The translations under genes and the position numbers were made by a program. Below the pieces are notes generated by a model. It saw nothing but the letters and a program-made list of their open reading frames with translations. It searched no databases and had not been told where the DNA came from. Positions 17,146-24,789 of a stretch of 64,000 nucleotides of DNA are shown piece by piece. How positions within the stretch are numbered: the stretch's first letter is position 1; each line of letters starts with the position of its first letter. The stretch spans positions 61,159 to 125,158 of the forward strand of contig NZ_JBKKHQ010000010.1 of the NCBI RefSeq assembly GCF_046614695.1, given 5' to 3'. This DNA is from Pokkaliibacter sp046614695 (GTDB taxonomy: Bacteria > Pseudomonadota > Gammaproteobacteria > Pseudomonadales > Balneatricaceae).

Positions 17146-17724
17146 TCAGCGGCGATTACCGCGCTCGAAGGCATCCCAGAGATCATCGCTGCTGTCATTT
17201 TCATCGCCTTCATCGACCCAGCTCACCTCGCCTTCATGGGCAAGAATCACATCATCGAAGTAGGCCAGCTCATCTTCAGAGATCGCTTTACCTGCATTCA
17301 TTCGCTTCAGGATCGACATCAGGCGCTGATCCTTATCCGCACCCGGGAATGGCAGCTCGATTGGAACCACCACAGTTTCCTTGGGCTTATTGATCTGTTT
17401 GGGCTTCGGCGCATTCAGAGGCTGCTGATTAACCGGCAGCATGCGGTCGCCGCGACCAAGACGTGCCAGGTTCTCAAGTACCCGCTGCTGGCGGGCGCCC
17501 AGTACTTGGCTCTGTTCTTTCTTGTCCTTATCAGCATCCGCCTCATCAACGGCTTTCTGATAGACAGACTTCACGCGTTTGTGTTTTTCAAGCCAGCGCT
17601 GCTTGAACACTTTTTTCTGTTCCGGGTCCGCATCACGGCGACGCGGTGCCTTGACGCCTTCTTTCTTGGTGGTTTTTTCGCGCTCTACCCGATGGGTACC
17701 GCGTGCTTTCTTTTGACGTGTCAT
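17146..17724 (-). CDS. yihI: YihI-like protein (putative Der GTPase activator)
   Basis: A 192-residue, very hydrophilic protein with a Lys/Arg-rich N-terminal half (MTRQKKARGTHRVEREKTTKKEGVK) and a C-terminal helical part DQRLMSILKRMNAGKAISEDELAYFDDVI. That part resembles the core of E. coli YihI, which stimulates the ribosome-assembly GTPase Der. The tail is acidic (DEGDENDSSDD). The match is by layout and the core helix pair only, so the assignment is moderate. It overlaps the stop of the upstream ylqF gene by 4 bases, so it is co-translated with a ribosome-assembly GTPase that is not Der. Confidence 0.6.
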   Translation of the reverse strand: MTRQKKARGTHRVEREKTTKKEGVKAPRRRDADPEQKKVFKQRWLEKHKRVKSVYQKAVDEADADKDKKEQSQVLGARQQRVLENLARLGRGDRMLPVNQQPLNAPKPKQINKPKETVVVPIELPFPGADKDQRLMSILKRMNAGKAISEDELAYFDDVILAHEGEVSWVDEGDENDSSDDLWDAFERGNRR

Positions 17725-18638
17725 TGCGAGGAGTCCTCCTCAGAATTCGATGCTTCAATTTCTGCCGCCAGTGCAGCAGCTTCTGCTTCTAGACGAAGCT
17801 TTTCTTCCCACTCGTCGACCCGATCCAGAGTAATCAGGCCCAGTTGGCCATGACGCAGTTCCTGAATCAGGATTTCCGAGGCCTGATGCATTTCGACAAT
17901 GCCTCCGGCCCGCAGACAGCCGCGCTTACGACCAATGGTTTCGACGATATCATGTTCTGTATCCGGCATGGACTTCAGCTTGTAGCGTGACATCAGGGCT
18001 TCCGGATAACGGTCGCGCAGAATACCCGCCACATAAAGCGCCACTTCCTCATAGTGCATAGCGGTATCCCGCACGGCACCTGTCGCCGCCAGCCGGAAGG
18101 AGGCGTCGACATCTTCAATTTTAGGCCAGAGCATTCCCGGCGTATCGGAAAGCGCCATACCGCCTTCGATCAGCACGCGTTGCTGTGCTTTTGTCACTGC
18201 CGGTTCATTGCCGGTCTTGGCAATCTTGCGGCCAGCCAGAGTATTGATCAGAGTGGATTTTCCAACGTTCGGAATCCCCATAATCATGGCGCGAACATCA
18301 CGACCAGCCTTGACGCGTGCAGGTGCCAGCTCTTTACACAGCTGCGGCAAACGCTTGATCTGCCCAGGCTGATCCATACGTACGGCGAGCGCGTTGGTGT
18401 TTTCCTGCGCTCGGAACCATTCCACCCACTCTTTCGTGAGTTCCGGATCGGATAAGTCGCTTTTATTCAGCAACTTGATCATGGGCTTGCCGTGGCTCAG
18501 CTTGCGCACCAGAGGGTTCGAGCTGGAATAAGGCAGCCTGGCATCCACAACCTCGATGACCACATCGATGTCAGGAATAACTTTGGCAATTTCCTTGCGG
18601 GCCTTGTGCATATGGCCTGGAAACCACTGGATGCTCAC
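17721..18638 (-). CDS. ylqF: Ribosome biogenesis GTPase YlqF (RbgA family)
   Basis: Circularly permuted GTPase of 305 residues acting in large-subunit assembly. The motif order shows the permutation: G4 (LLNKSDL, about residue 57) comes first, then G1 (GIPNVGKST, about 120), G2 and G3 (DTPGMLWP, about 165). The N-terminal IQWFPGHMHKARKEI is the family signature. The C-terminal helical region (about 220-305) is the RNA-binding ANTAR-like part, ending in an acidic, Ala-rich tail. The gene overlaps yihI by 4 bases. Confidence 0.9.
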   Translation of the reverse strand: MSIQWFPGHMHKARKEIAKVIPDIDVVIEVVDARLPYSSSNPLVRKLSHGKPMIKLLNKSDLSDPELTKEWVEWFRAQENTNALAVRMDQPGQIKRLPQLCKELAPARVKAGRDVRAMIMGIPNVGKSTLINTLAGRKIAKTGNEPAVTKAQQRVLIEGGMALSDTPGMLWPKIEDVDASFRLAATGAVRDTAMHYEEVALYVAGILRDRYPEALMSRYKLKSMPDTEHDIVETIGRKRGCLRAGGIVEMHQASEILIQELRHGQLGLITLDRVDEWEEKLRLEAEAAALAAEIEASNSEEDSSQ

Positions 18639-18834
18639 GGCAGTACCTCATATTTCGGGACGAGAATAATCACGCCCGGTTAAAAAACCGAACATTATAC
18701 CGATTTGCGAACCCTTGCGGGAAGCCATTGCACCACCTTTTGCTGACATGACAGCCTGCGACTTCCCCGCTAGAGTAAAAGCGGTGAGTTGACCCGCTTT
18801 GGCGGGAGAATCCCTCTCAGCTAAGGAGCAGAAT

Positions 18835-19344
18835 ATGGAGTGGATACTAAGTGTGATGGCCAATGACCGTCCCGGACTGGTCGAACGTATTGCGCGGGAA
18901 GTGCGTCAGTACGGCGGCAACTGGGAAGAAAGCAGTCTGTCACGACTGGCGGGTCGTTTTGCCGGAATTATCCGTATTACGCTCAAGGATGATCGCGCTA
19001 CCGAGTTGCAAAGCGCGCTGGAAAACCTCGCCGTGGATGGGCTCACGGTTTCCATGATTGCCGGGGACAATGCTCAGTCAGGTGCTGACCTTCGCGCCGT
19101 CACCCTGGAACTGGTGGGTCATGACAAGGCAGGCATTATCAGCGAGATCAGCACGGTGCTGGCATCGCTACAGATCAACGTCGACAAGCTGACCACGCAG
19201 GTGGAAAGCAGCTCAATGACGGCCGAGCCGCTCTTCCGCGCCTTTGCCCAGCTGCAGGTGCCAGTGGCTGTTGATGAAGACACGCTGCAACAACGCCTTG
19301 AAGCCATCGCCAATGATCTGATGGTCGATATCAACGTCGCCTGA
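18835..19344 (+). CDS. gcvR: Glycine cleavage regulator-like ACT-domain protein
   Basis: A 169-residue protein with two ACT domains: MEWILSVMANDRPGLVERIAREV (about 1-75) and VTLELVGHDKAGIISEISTVLASLQINVDKL (about 85-165). This is the layout of GcvR, the partner that blocks activation of the glycine cleavage operon by GcvA. The start at 18835 has AAGGAG nine bases upstream; a frame extension to 18799 lacks such a site. No gcv genes lie nearby, so the regulatory target is inferred only from the family. It is monocistronic and followed by a clear terminator at 19377-19405. Confidence 0.75.
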   Translation: MEWILSVMANDRPGLVERIAREVRQYGGNWEESSLSRLAGRFAGIIRITLKDDRATELQSALENLAVDGLTVSMIAGDNAQSGADLRAVTLELVGHDKAGIISEISTVLASLQINVDKLTTQVESSSMTAEPLFRAFAQLQVPVAVDEDTLQQRLEAIANDLMVDINVA

Positions 19345-19376
19345 CCTGCATCTCGAAACTAAAACGCTCTTCAGGC

Positions 19377-19405
19377 AAAACGGCAGCTCTTCAAGGCTGC
19401 CGTTT
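19377..19405 (+). terminator. Rho-independent terminator after the gcvR-like gene
   Basis: ACGGCAGC with GCTGCCGT, an 8-base loop, followed by TTT-C-T. It lies 33 bases after the gcvR-like stop. Confidence 0.7.
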
Positions 19406-19599
19406 CTCTATTCTCCGCACCACGAAATGGGCCACTGAAACGGACTCCCCCTTCCTGGAACTCCCGACACAACCAACCCTGACAACCTCAACTCCATCCA
19501 CGAAGGCAGCTCAATGAAGACACATTCTGGCTGGAATTTGATCAATTCATCCCCAAACTACAAAGGATGTTCGCTTCACCATGCAGGAGGTGCCGTGCG

Positions 19600-19851
19600 A
19601 TGTTGCAACAGATTCTGCAGGGACTACGTCAGCTGATTCGGCTGCCATGGCTGGAAGCCTATCGTCATGATCCCACCCACTATTACGGGCGTGTGTTTAC
19701 CACCCGGCATCAACGTAAGGTAGGGATTGTCCGCCAGCTCTGGATTGGCGGAGGAATCATAATGCTAATTATTGCGAGCCTTCCGGCGATTCTGGCGCTG
19801 GCGCTGCTGTTGACCTGCCTTTCTTTCATGGTGCTTGACGAGACTCCCTGA
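19600..19851 (+). CDS. Small membrane protein, unknown function
   Basis: An 83-residue protein with an amphipathic, positively charged N-terminal half (LLQ-type helix, then TRHQRKVGIVRQ) and one strong membrane segment, GGIIMLIIASLPAILALALLL (about residues 50-76). The ATG at 19600 has AGGAGG nine bases upstream, a much better start than the in-frame ATG at 19567. Its last 29 codons run antisense to the end of rlmG. I do not recognise the family. Confidence 0.55.
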   Translation: MLQQILQGLRQLIRLPWLEAYRHDPTHYYGRVFTTRHQRKVGIVRQLWIGGGIIMLIIASLPAILALALLLTCLSFMVLDETP

Positions 19852-21033
19852 GAGCCTTCCTGGCTCGCTCCGGGTTTTCACACTCTCAAGCACAACAAAC
19901 TTAGGATCCGCCGCCAGAGTTCTGCAATTACCGAACAAACTGTGCAGATGACGGTGATAACCCAGATGCCGGTTACCCACGACCACCAGCCTGCCATCCA
20001 GTTTTAGTGCCGCGAAGCTCTGCAGGAACATACGGGTGGCGATATGATCGCCGACCCCTTGCTGCTGATGAAATGGCGGGTTATTCAGGATGAGATTAAA
20101 GCGTCCGGCAAACTGCTCACCATCCAGCCCGTCATTCACCATCCACTCACATCGAGTCGCGCCTGCACCCAGATTCACCTGAGCGGCAGACTGCGCACTG
20201 GCAACGGCCATGAAAGACTCATCCACACCGGTCAGGCTGATATCCGCATAGGCTTTGGCGAAATAGATGCCCAGTAACCCGTTACCGCATCCCAGATCCG
20301 CAAGCGCGTCATGCTCACTCACGGCAATCTTGTCGAACTGCTGTAACAGGAAGCGGCTGCCAATATCCAGATGCCCTTTGGAGAAGACGTTGGCGTACTC
20401 CGTAAAAGTGAGATTAACGTCATCACTTAACCACTCGCTTCGCTGCGCAGCGGGCAAGTGCCGGCGGCGTTCTTCCTCAGGCGTCACTTCCACCACACGG
20501 GCTTTTTTTACCGCCAGCCCGAGCCCAACCTCGCCCAGTTTGGCCAGGGTTTTGAAATGCCCATTGGCTAAATGCTTAACCATACCGCCAGCGAAAACGC
20601 GAGTTTTCGCACTGATATGCGGGGCAATGCGCTGAAGCTGATCCTCCATGTAGGCCAGGCTTTTGGGCACACGCCAAAGCACCACATCAAAGTGGCCTTC
20701 AAGGGGAGACAATATTGAGTCGGTATCCACAGGCAGGCTAAGTATTTCACCATTGTCCCGCGCGCCTTTAAGCGCCAGCCAGGAATCTGTTCTGCTGACG
20801 GGAACAATGCCCAGTCTTGAGGTGATCGCCAGACTCAGGGCGCCGAACTGGTCATTCAGAATAAGCACCCGAAGCTCAGACAGCGCCGATGCTGACAACC
20901 CTTCCAGACAGCGCTGGAAACTGTCGAGCAAATAAGCGTCCGCCGCATCAAAGGCTTGCCAATCGCTGCCATCGTCTTTGGGGTAACGTGAAAGCTTCAC
21001 CTCATCGAGAAAGGGAGAAAACGTATTTATCAT
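19765..21033 (-). CDS. rlmG: 23S rRNA (guanine-N2)-methyltransferase RlmG
   Basis: Class I SAM methyltransferase that in E. coli methylates G1835 of 23S rRNA. The protein has the RsmC/RlmG layout: a degenerate N-terminal methyltransferase domain (about 1-190, with LLDSFQRCLEG and WRVPKSLAYMEDQL), then an active C-terminal domain with NVFSKGHLDIGSRFLLQ, the SAM loop DLGCGNGLLGIYFA, and the catalytic NPPFHQQQ. The E. coli protein ends shortly after the equivalent of KFVVLESVK. Here about 30 extra Arg/Gln/Lys-rich residues follow, and they are exactly the part antisense to the small membrane gene at 19600-19851. A minus-strand terminator is not obvious. Confidence 0.9.
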   Translation of the reverse strand: MINTFSPFLDEVKLSRYPKDDGSDWQAFDAADAYLLDSFQRCLEGLSASALSELRVLILNDQFGALSLAITSRLGIVPVSRTDSWLALKGARDNGEILSLPVDTDSILSPLEGHFDVVLWRVPKSLAYMEDQLQRIAPHISAKTRVFAGGMVKHLANGHFKTLAKLGEVGLGLAVKKARVVEVTPEEERRRHLPAAQRSEWLSDDVNLTFTEYANVFSKGHLDIGSRFLLQQFDKIAVSEHDALADLGCGNGLLGIYFAKAYADISLTGVDESFMAVASAQSAAQVNLGAGATRCEWMVNDGLDGEQFAGRFNLILNNPPFHQQQGVGDHIATRMFLQSFAALKLDGRLVVVGNRHLGYHRHLHSLFGNCRTLAADPKFVVLESVKTRSEPGRLSGSLVKHHERKAGQQQRQRQNRRKARNN

Positions 21034-21156
21034 GCAGGCCCGTTACCCAATCCGTTAACATTGATCATTACTCGCACGAGTAATAGAGCCCGGCATTCTA
21101 GTGCAGCGGCCGTCTGAGACCAACTCCCAGTCAGTATACCCAAGGGTCACACCAGC

Positions 21157-21393
21157 TCAGCCCCAGGCTTCGCGATCCTCCAGATAGGTATGATCTTCCG
21201 CCGCCTCTTCGACGGCTTCATCAAAGAGTGCTGCAGCTTCCTTGTGAAAATGCGGGTTGAGGTTCACCAGCTCTGCCAGCATCGAATGCAACACTTCTTC
21301 AGGATCAACCCCTTTTTGCTGGCAACGTTCAACGAACTTCTTGGGCACACGAACATCCAGGTTCACAGGCGTATCGTTAATTACAGTCATCAT
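21157..21393 (-). CDS. Small ribbon-helix-helix-like protein
   Basis: A 78-residue protein. After MMTVINDTPVNLDVRVPKKFVERCQQKGVDPEEVLHSMLAEL, it has an acidic C-terminal helix. The strand followed by two helices at the start looks like a ribbon-helix-helix DNA-binding fold, but I cannot name the family. The start is set by a strong AAGGAGG just upstream; the frame remains open to 21510, but that extension has no comparable site. No toxin-like partner gene is adjacent, so an antitoxin role is not supported. Confidence 0.55.
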   Translation of the reverse strand: MMTVINDTPVNLDVRVPKKFVERCQQKGVDPEEVLHSMLAELVNLNPHFHKEAAALFDEAVEEAAEDHTYLEDREAWG

Positions 21394-21657
21394 CACATCC
21401 TCCTTTTTCAGGCTACTGACGCTGTCCGAAGCGGATTTCAAGCCACGACTCAGTCTTCGAATCGCAGCGAATGCCTCCTTTGGCGCCATAAATCCACCTT
21501 TTACACCCATTCCTGACCTTACGGTTTATTTTCATCTGAAGAATGCCACCCAGAGGCCGTTAACTTTCACAACAAGTGTGGTTATGGACGGCGCCGCTAC
21601 ACGCCCAGAGAAAGCAACACCTACCGTTTTTTAAGAGGTAACGGTTTTTAGCTGCTT

Positions 21658-22890
21658 ATGACAAATAACCCCGACACTCCCGTTTTTTTGGCGGCAGCCA
21701 TAGGCCGTATGGCAGAGTACAGCTCTGCCAGGGATGAACCGTCGACAGACGCCTCCCTTGAGCGCCGATATCGGGATCTGCTTGATGATGCGCATCGTTT
21801 TGAAAAGTCCCTGCGGCAATTTCGAAGCGCTGAGCTTCTATTGCTTCGCGCAAGCACACTGGTGGATGTCATTCGCACCCTGCTCGGCCAAATGCCGCGA
21901 CTGTTTGAGCTCGATGAAGCCCGGCTCTATCTCGTCGATGCTGACGGACGTCTCAGCGACTTTCTGGGCCCGGAGAAAGCTCTGCTCTGCCAGAGTGGTC
22001 TGGCGTGTTATCACACTCGCCGCCCATTAGAGACACTCTTTAGCAACTCCGTGGAAGTGAGCCTGGAAACAGAGTTGACACTGGATGACAGCCCCATTCG
22101 CTCACGCGCCATATTGCCGCTTCGCCGCCATAACCAACTGCTCGGAATCCTGAGTTTTGGCAGCCTCGATCCCGAACGATTCCGCCCGGAATACGGCCTT
22201 GATCTGCTTGAGCATTTCGCCTCGGTTGTCTCGGTCTGCTTTGAGAACAGCCTGACCCATGAAGAATTACGCCTGCTGAGCCTGCGTGACCCACTGACCA
22301 AACTCTGGAACCGTCGTTATCTGGATGAGAGCCTGAACACAGCCTGTCGCCGGCTATGCGATTCCCCTGCACCGCTGACTTTAATGCTGGTCGACATTGA
22401 CCACTTCAAAAAGATCAACGATAGCTTCGGTCACCCCATCGGCGACAAGGCTCTGGTACAACTTGCGCGCCTGCTGCGCCGCGCCAGTCAGGAGCGAGGA
22501 ACGCTGGCACGGTACGGCGGAGAAGAGTTTGCGATTCTCTTTCCTAACTGCGACGCCACAGAAGCTGCACGACTGGCAGAGAAATTTCGCCGACTTTGCG
22601 CCCAGACGCCTCTCAAAGTGGCTACGGGCAAGACCCACACCATGACCTTATCGATCGGTGTTAAAACCTGGCTACCTGATAACGACCCGCCGATCAGTGC
22701 TGATCAACTGCTTGAGGCTGCCGACAAGGCGCTGTATCAGGCCAAACAGCGGGGCCGAAACCGGGTGGTGATGGTGGCTCAGAGCAGAGCATCGGTCATG
22801 GCACATCAACAAAATCGCCCAGTGCATAGCAAACCCGCGCGAGAGAAGCGCCCGGCTCAAACCCTCTCCCTGCCGAGTTTGTTTGAGTAA
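21658..22890 (+). CDS. Diguanylate cyclase with N-terminal DUF484/GAF-like domain
   Basis: Cytoplasmic 410-residue enzyme predicted to make c-di-GMP. The N-terminal part (about 25-200) has a coiled helix followed by a GAF-like sensor of the DUF484 type (SRAILPLRRHNQLLGILSFGS). The GGDEF domain (about 210-370) begins DPLTKLWNRRYLDESL and carries DIDHFKKINDSFGHPIGD and an intact GGEEF. The RxxD product-inhibition site five residues before GGEEF is absent, so feedback control through that site is not expected. There are no membrane segments. It stands alone and ends at a bidirectional terminator shared with gap. Confidence 0.85.
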   Translation: MTNNPDTPVFLAAAIGRMAEYSSARDEPSTDASLERRYRDLLDDAHRFEKSLRQFRSAELLLLRASTLVDVIRTLLGQMPRLFELDEARLYLVDADGRLSDFLGPEKALLCQSGLACYHTRRPLETLFSNSVEVSLETELTLDDSPIRSRAILPLRRHNQLLGILSFGSLDPERFRPEYGLDLLEHFASVVSVCFENSLTHEELRLLSLRDPLTKLWNRRYLDESLNTACRRLCDSPAPLTLMLVDIDHFKKINDSFGHPIGDKALVQLARLLRRASQERGTLARYGGEEFAILFPNCDATEAARLAEKFRRLCAQTPLKVATGKTHTMTLSIGVKTWLPDNDPPISADQLLEAADKALYQAKQRGRNRVVMVAQSRASVMAHQQNRPVHSKPAREKRPAQTLSLPSLFE

Positions 22891-22912
22891 GCAAACTCAT
22901 CATGCAGACAAC

Positions 22913-22937
22913 AAAAAAGGAGCCCAAGGCTCCTTTT
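22913..22937. terminator. Bidirectional terminator
   Basis: A6-GGAGCC, 3-base loop, GGCTCC-T4. It lies between the convergent diguanylate cyclase and gap genes. Confidence 0.85.
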
Positions 22938-22957
22938 CTTAACGATGGCTTCCGGTC

Positions 22958-24391
22958 TTATTCGATCGGGAAGACAGCCAGTGTGCTGCCGGTCAGGTAC
23001 TGCATGATACGAACGACCTGGCAGGAATAGCCAAACTCATTGTCATACCATACGTAAAGTACGCTGCGCTTGCCGCTGGAGATAGTCGCAAGGCCATCGA
23101 CGATACCGGCAGAGCGACTACCGGTGAAGTCTGAAGAAACGGCTTCTGGCGATGTGGAGAAACCCACCTGCTTCTGCATTGGGGAATGCAGCGAGATCCA
23201 GCTAAGATAATCATTCAGCTCATCCTTACTGACTTCGGTTTCCAGCGTCAGGTTCAGAATCGCCATGGACACGTTGGGAGTCGGTACACGAATCGCATTA
23301 CCGGTCAGTTTGCCGTCCAGCTCAGGCAGCGCCTTGGCAACCGCTTTAGCCGCACCTGTTTCGGTGATGACCATGTTCAGAGGCGCAGCGCGACCACGAC
23401 GATCCGCCTTGTGGTAGTTGTCGATCAGGTTCTGATCGTTGGTATAGGAGTGAACCGTTTCCACGTGGCCGTACTCGATACCGAACTCATCCTGCAACGC
23501 CTTTAGCACGGGCACGATAGCATTGGTGGTACAGGAGGCTGCAGAAAGAATACGCTGATCCGCAGTGATGGTTTCGTGGTTCACGCCCATCACGATGTTA
23601 GGAATTTCACCCTTACCTGGCGCAGTCAGGAGCACGCGCTCCGCGCCGTTGGCACGCAAATGCAGTGACAGACCATCGACATCACGCCATTTACCCGTGT
23701 TATCGACGATCAGGGCATGGCTGATGCCATAGCTGGTGTAATCAATATTATCGGGAGCATCGGCGTAGATAACCTGAATCACATTACCGTTCGCAGTAAT
23801 GGTATTGGCCTCTTCATCGATGGTGATGGTGCCGCGGAAGGAGCCATGCACAGAGTCACGACGCAGCAGACTGGCGCGCTTGGCCAGATCATCCTTGCCA
23901 CCTTTGCGAACCACGATGGCACGCAGGCGCATCGCCTGACCACCGCCGGTTTTCTCAATCAGTAGCCGCGCCAGCAGACGGCCGATACGTCCAAAGCCAT
24001 ACAGAACAATGTCAGTGGCTTTTTCGTCATGACCATTACGTGGGGCCTTTTCCAGCTCCTGCGCGACAAAGGCAGCAAGATCAGTGCCTTCAGGTTGGGT
24101 CGAATACATTTCCCAGAGTTTGCCAATGTCGACATGGCTACGGGTCACACCCAGCGCATCAACAGCTTGCAGTACAGGGAAGGTATCCATCACAGACAGC
24201 TCAGTGCCGGTGATCTGACGGGCAAAACGATGGGCTTTGATAATATCGATGACAGCGCGATTAACGATCACTTTGCCATAGACCGAGATTTCGACATTGC
24301 GCTCCCGGTACATGCGGCCGATGAGAGGAATCATCGCCTCAGCAATAGCTTCACGATCTTTCCATTCGCTAAAGACTTTCTCTTGACTCAC
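22958..24391 (-). CDS. gap: Glyceraldehyde-3-phosphate dehydrogenase, N-terminally extended
   Basis: NAD(P)-dependent phosphorylating GAPDH. The protein is about 477 residues, roughly 140 more than the classical enzyme. The extra N-terminal region is helical and charged (VFSEWKDREAIAEAMIPLIGRMYRER). The core follows: the nucleotide-binding LYGFGRIGRLLARLL, the catalytic Cys in SAASCTTNAIVPVL, the His in HSYTNDQNLIDNYHKADRRGRAAPLNMV, and WYDNEFGYSCQVVR at the end. The GTG at 24391 follows AAGGA at good spacing; the TTG at 24427 has no such site. The extended type next to mfd matches the arrangement I recall from Pseudomonas. It may act in gluconeogenesis, which is inference. Confidence 0.9.
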   Translation of the reverse strand: MSQEKVFSEWKDREAIAEAMIPLIGRMYRERNVEISVYGKVIVNRAVIDIIKAHRFARQITGTELSVMDTFPVLQAVDALGVTRSHVDIGKLWEMYSTQPEGTDLAAFVAQELEKAPRNGHDEKATDIVLYGFGRIGRLLARLLIEKTGGGQAMRLRAIVVRKGGKDDLAKRASLLRRDSVHGSFRGTITIDEEANTITANGNVIQVIYADAPDNIDYTSYGISHALIVDNTGKWRDVDGLSLHLRANGAERVLLTAPGKGEIPNIVMGVNHETITADQRILSAASCTTNAIVPVLKALQDEFGIEYGHVETVHSYTNDQNLIDNYHKADRRGRAAPLNMVITETGAAKAVAKALPELDGKLTGNAIRVPTPNVSMAILNLTLETEVSKDELNDYLSWISLHSPMQKQVGFSTSPEAVSSDFTGSRSAGIVDGLATISSGKRSVLYVWYDNEFGYSCQVVRIMQYLTGSTLAVFPIE

Positions 24392-24789
24392 GGGTCTATC
24401 CTTCAGTTCGGGTAGTGCGTGACTCAACAGCTATGGAAAGACCCCTGCAGCGTCGATGCTGCAGCACGTCATGCATCACCCCGTCAGGAAAAAAGTCCTG
24501 AGCAGAACAGCACATGGCAGGCACAAGGAATCAAACGCATAGTCATCAAGACACGCCAGAGGGTAGATAGGGTTTTCGGGTGCGCAGATTATAGCCTTCT
24601 TTGCCCTGCGAATGCCAAGTTCAGCCTTACGACTTTTGATGCCTGCCTTCGCGGTTTCGGCAATTGTACTGGCTGAGTTCAACCCCATATTGGAGTACCA
24701 TGTGCCCTCGCCTGTGGCGACACGGAACAGATCCCCATTTCTGCGATGCCACTTGCTCTGGTATCCACTCCGGTATGACAAGGTAAAAC
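24392..24789. other. Intergenic region between gap and mfd
   Basis: This 398-base gap contains divergent control regions. On the gap side, a 7-bp hairpin CTGCAGC/GCTGCAG (24445-24464) lies about 55 bases before the gap start. On the mfd side, TTGTAC with a 16-base spacer and CATATT forms a plausible promoter (about 24664-24691). The CATATT begins a 16-base word (24686-24701) that recurs exactly at 16339-16354. No gene is visible. Confidence 0.45.

Noticed and set aside
17077..17853. Plus-strand 258-codon frame
   Set aside because: Antisense shadow of yihI and the end of ylqF, beginning within a terminator; both minus-strand genes have clear family motifs.
21157..21393. Toxin-antitoxin pair
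   Set aside because: The small protein looks ribbon-helix-helix-like, but no toxin-like gene is adjacent on either side.
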